Positions 61,289 through 64,000 of a DNA stretch of 64,000 nt are shown piece by piece; the first letter of the stretch is position 1; every line of letters begins with the position of its first letter. The notes beneath the pieces were generated by a model. It had not been told where the DNA came from, made no database searches, and saw only the letters and a program-made list of their open reading frames with translations. The position numbers were made by a program, and so were the translations under genes. Source of the stretch: Aurantiochytrium sp. KH105 (taxonomy: Eukaryota; Sar; Bigyra; Thraustochytrida; Thraustochytriidae); assembly GCA_003116975.1 (NCBI GenBank), contig BGKB01000002.1, positions 248,001 through 312,000 on the forward strand, read 5' to 3'.

Positions 61289-63814
61289 TTAAACAACGCG
61301 GATGGCAGCCGACGCGCTCGCGCCCGAACCCTGCGAGAGATTGTCATCGTCGATGGGGCGACCGGTCTGAGAAACACGCTTGGCGTTACGCACAGAAGAG
61401 CGGACCTTGCACATCATGACAAGCACAATGACGAGGATGATCATATCAATGACAGCAAAGATGAGAGCCGCCACAGCAATGGCGATGGCGGTGTCGACTT
61501 CATGGTGAATGTGGGAAGAGCTGTCATCATCATCATGGTCATCATCGTCCTCGATCTCCGCAACTTGAGCAGAGAGTTCAGACGTGGTTGCGGTGAGGGC
61601 CTCATACTTGGTCTGAAGGTCCTCAATCGCCTGCTGAGAGACGACCTCGCGCTTCTCACTGATGACGTAGGGCCCGGCACCGGTGATAACCTGAGTGTCG
61701 GTCTCAAAGATGAATTCCTCGACGTCGTCGGGCATCTCGAGGTTGGCGAGGCCATTCTCGCAGAGCTCGCGAATCGAGTCGGTAAGGGGCGAGAAGCTGT
61801 AGTCTTGCATGAGGGTCTGACCGAGATCCGCGTCAAGAACATAGGTGAGGAAGGCCTTGAGCAGAGCGGCCGAAGAGCCCATGGTGCTGAGGTCTTCACG
61901 CACGTAAATGTACGAGACAAGAACGATGGGCCAGGCGCCTTCACCATCTGTGTCAATGAGGTTGACGCCGGAAAAGTCGGAGGTAACGTTCGAGGGCCAG
62001 CCGTTGAAGGCGTCAGCGGCAGCGGCAATGCCGTCCGCGGAGGCCTGGACGAGGTCCCCGTTTTTGTTGTACATGTGAATCTCCGTTAGGGAGTCCGGGT
62101 AGCCATGGCTGACGGAGAGGTATCCAATCGAGTACTCGGTGTCCTCGAGGTGGTCCTGAATGCCGCCAGAGCCGGCATCGGACTCGCAGGTGCCGGTGAG
62201 ATCACAGGGCCAGGTAGAGAGCTTGGAGCCAACAATATCCGCGATCCACTCGCTTTCGCACTGACTGTTCATGTAGGTGGTGAAGCCCGAGGTGCTGCTC
62301 GAGCCCGAGGTGCGGTGGACAGCCTTGATGTCCTCATCGATGTCACGGATCCACTCGTTGTCCTCGTGCTCGTCGGCAAGTTCACTCCAAGTGGAGTAGC
62401 CGCCGTTGTAGATCTTGGCGAGGCCACAGGCGGAAATGACGAGCTTGCGGTCCTCTACGCTGCGGAGCTCCGGGATGTTGACGTAAACGGAGATGGCGCC
62501 AAAGGCAAAGGGGAACTGCGCAATGTTGTGGTGCTCAGTGATGGTCTCGTAGTCCTCGTTATCAAAGGGGATATCACCAGAGCCGAACTGCGTGTAGGGG
62601 AGGTAGGCCGTGGAGGAGTCGCCGAGCATCTCGGCCTGACCGTCGCCACTGCCAATGGCACGGTAAGACATCTTGATGGGGATGCGGGTGCCCGAGTGGA
62701 AGAGGTCAAAGACGTGCCAGAAAAAAGAGGACGGGTTCGTCGTACCACTGCCGTGAAGGGTAATGGTGGACGAGGAGTAGAGATCCGAGACCTCGGTAAA
62801 GGCAATGATGGTACCAAGGAGCGTGACTTCGGCATCAGCGTTACTCTCGACATCCTTTTGGTCGCCGACCACGTGAGCGCCACCGAAGAGATAGACGGTG
62901 TCACCAATGGTGGCGGCGGGGAAGCGGAAGCGCTGCTCGTCGAGCTCACCGGCGTGACGCCACTCGTCCTGGTGCAGGACCTCGATCGTCTCGAGCTCGG
63001 CGCCCGTGGTCTGGCCGCCAAAGACGTAGAGGCGGTCGTTGAGGACAGCGGCAGCCTTGTCACCGCGAGGCTTGGTGAGCGAGGCGCTCTCGAGGGTCCA
63101 CGTGTTCTCGTTGGGGTCAAAGCGCTCCAGACTGGCAATGTGCTCGTACGATGCGCCGTAGCCGCCAATGACGTACGCCTCGCCGTCAAAGACGACGGAG
63201 CCAGCATCGGCGCGGGCCTCGTTGAGTTCGGCGCCGGTCACGTTGATGGCAGTCTCGGTGATGGCGATGGTGCTGCTGACCGGAGTCCAGTCAGCGCCCC
63301 AGCCGCCGGTGTAGTAGACGGTGTCGCCGAGACCGAAGGCGGTGCCGTCGGCGATGCCGGAGTCAAGCTGGAGGGCCGAGGGGGACTCCCAGGTGTTGGT
63401 CGAAGGATCGTAGATGTCGACCTCGACGGGGTAGTCGCTGTTGTCCGTCGATACGCCGCCGACGACGACGACCTTGCCGTTGGACAGGGCAGCGGCGCCA
63501 TGGCGGAAGCGCGGGCGGGGTGCGTCCGCCACCTCAACGAGGATCTCATCCGAGGTGAGCGCGTTGGGGTCAAATAGGTAGGCCTTGGCGGAAACGTCGG
63601 TGCATTCGCCGTCGACCTTGACCTGCGCAAAGCAGCCTCCGAAGAGGAAGACCTTGGTGCCGTCCTCGACGAGGGTGGCGGTGAAGTCAGACATTTCTTG
63701 GGGAAGCGTCGTGCTCAGGGACTCTACGGTGTGCTGCATGGGCTCCACGAAAGCCGCCGCGGCGACCTGTGCGAGCGCGCCGGCCGCGACGGCCAGGACT
63801 GCGCCCTTGGTCAT
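61289..63814 (-). CDS. Kelch beta-propeller fused to PstS-like phosphate-binding domain, membrane-anchored
   Basis: 841 aa, single exon. A signal peptide (MTKGAVLAVAAGALAQVAAA) is followed by a kelch propeller (about 45-315: VFLFGG, VVVVGGVS, AYVIGGYG, RLYVFGGQ, VYLFGGAH). Residues about 345-700 match bacterial PstS, the phosphate-binding protein of the Pst ABC transporter. All three phosphate-contact loops have counterparts: HGSGTTNPSSFFW (about 354-366), YRAIGSGDG (384-392) and HRTSGSSSTSGF (about 520-531). QFPFAFGAISVYVN and KIYNGGYSTWSEL are also typical. A coiled-coil (about 715-750), Asp-rich patch and one TM helix (about 772-800) lead to a ~40-residue cytosolic tail. An outward-facing phosphate or anion sensor/receptor is my inference. 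No ABC partner lies nearby. Confidence 0.93.
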   Translation of the reverse strand: MTKGAVLAVAAGALAQVAAAAFVEPMQHTVESLSTTLPQEMSDFTATLVEDGTKVFLFGGCFAQVKVDGECTDVSAKAYLFDPNALTSDEILVEVADAPRPRFRHGAAALSNGKVVVVGGVSTDNSDYPVEVDIYDPSTNTWESPSALQLDSGIADGTAFGLGDTVYYTGGWGADWTPVSSTIAITETAINVTGAELNEARADAGSVVFDGEAYVIGGYGASYEHIASLERFDPNENTWTLESASLTKPRGDKAAAVLNDRLYVFGGQTTGAELETIEVLHQDEWRHAGELDEQRFRFPAATIGDTVYLFGGAHVVGDQKDVESNADAEVTLLGTIIAFTEVSDLYSSSTITLHGSGTTNPSSFFWHVFDLFHSGTRIPIKMSYRAIGSGDGQAEMLGDSSTAYLPYTQFGSGDIPFDNEDYETITEHHNIAQFPFAFGAISVYVNIPELRSVEDRKLVISACGLAKIYNGGYSTWSELADEHEDNEWIRDIDEDIKAVHRTSGSSSTSGFTTYMNSQCESEWIADIVGSKLSTWPCDLTGTCESDAGSGGIQDHLEDTEYSIGYLSVSHGYPDSLTEIHMYNKNGDLVQASADGIAAAADAFNGWPSNVTSDFSGVNLIDTDGEGAWPIVLVSYIYVREDLSTMGSSAALLKAFLTYVLDADLGQTLMQDYSFSPLTDSIRELCENGLANLEMPDDVEEFIFETDTQVITGAGPYVISEKREVVSQQAIEDLQTKYEALTATTSELSAQVAEIEDDDDHDDDDSSSHIHHEVDTAIAIAVAALIFAVIDMIILVIVLVMMCKVRSSVRNAKRVSQTGRPIDDDNLSQGSGASASAAIRVV

Positions 63815-63904
63815 TATCTTGTCTTGTCTTGCCTTTCCTTACAAGGCAACGATCGACGGAAAGAAAGAAAGAAGGAAAGAAAGAAGCCAAATTCGCCTCC
63901 CGCT
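63815..63904 (-). promoter_or_regulatory. Short 5' flank of the kelch-PstS gene
   Basis: About 90 bp separates the kelch-PstS ATG from a possible stop codon upstream on the same strand. It is CTTT-rich on the sense strand. The promoter must be here or inside the upstream gene. Confidence 0.3.
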
Positions 63905-64000
63905 TCACCCGCGCTTGCGGCGCTTGCTGCTCGCCCCGGAGCTCGAGGCCGCCGGCGAGCGCTTGCCGTCGCCTTTCCCCGCCGCGCCCACGACCGCGAG
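63905..64000 (-). CDS. Possible 3' end of another gene (cut by window edge)
   Basis: 31 open codons from the window edge to a TGA, ending in KRSPAASSSGASSKRRKRG. The Ser/Ala linker and terminal basic cluster look like a nuclear-localisation tail, but the fragment is too short to be sure. It could equally be chance in GC-rich DNA. Confidence 0.3.
   Translation of the reverse strand, partial: LAVVGAAGKGDGKRSPAASSSGASSKRRKRG

Noticed and set aside
62105-63577. 490-codon plus-strand frame opposite the kelch-PstS gene
   Set aside because: Antisense shadow; Gly/Val/Asp-rich with no domain, while the minus strand encodes a full multi-domain protein.

Overview
This is nuclear DNA of a compact, GC-rich protist genome. 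The mix of genes points to a thraustochytrid-like stramenopile (Labyrinthulomycetes), although no marker gene in the window proves this. Most genes are single open frames. The few introns that can be resolved are mostly 56-169 nt with GTAAGT or GTACGT donors and AG acceptors. ATGs mostly sit in A/G(-3) contexts. The gene content is clearly eukaryotic: DCAF1, RRP5, the PP2A scaffold, a Qb-SNARE, a class C GPCR and a Dpy-30 protein. No operons, ribosome-binding sites, CRISPR arrays, rRNA genes or convincing tRNA genes were seen.

Layout. 1-16965 is gene-dense: a 5'-truncated coiled-coil/PH/J-domain protein, a Na+/H+ exchanger (minus), a long-chain acyl-CoA synthetase, an ApaH-like phosphatase (minus), the PP2A A subunit (minus), a TPR protein and a membrane protein with a phage-appendage-like (Peptidase_G2-like) module (minus). 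16966-22504 is a 5.5-kb gene-poor stretch. Its right two thirds are packed with AAGC/CCAAG, GGTC, GCTA and GAGCRC simple repeats that run up to the start of a class C (GABA-B-like) receptor gene at 22505. 25720-33007 holds a cytochrome P450, an alpha/beta hydrolase and a pair of four-exon aquaporin paralogues. 33816-46875 holds an RmlD/MAT2B-type reductase, a doubled DUF1279 protein, a Dpy-30 protein, a CDV3-like protein, MsrB, an M14 carboxypeptidase, a hypothetical protein, a PT-repeat surface protein and a Qb-SNARE with three introns. 47490-64000 holds an MPPE1/Ted1-type phosphoesterase, an RRP5 made only of S1 repeats, a four-helix membrane protein with an adaptin-appendage-like end, DCAF1, a signal-anchored kelch/PstS fusion and the tail of another gene.

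The genes do not form one pathway. Themes are housekeeping (rRNA processing, CRL4 ubiquitin ligation, PP2A, vesicle fusion, redox repair), membrane transport and lipid metabolism (NHE, aquaporins, acyl-CoA synthetase, P450), and unusual sensing or surface proteins (GPCR, kelch-PstS, PT-repeat protein, G2-module protein). Neighbours are often divergent over a few hundred bases and so may share promoters, or convergent with very short gaps (34 bp at 36147-36180, 72 bp at 48594-48665).

The most unusual items are the kelch plus phosphate-binding-protein fusion, the phage-type module in a eukaryotic membrane protein, the possible appendage-domain membrane protein, RRP5 lacking its C-terminal HAT/TPR half, the PH-J domain fusion, and two aquaporins with identical intron positions, one of which splits the first NPA codon.
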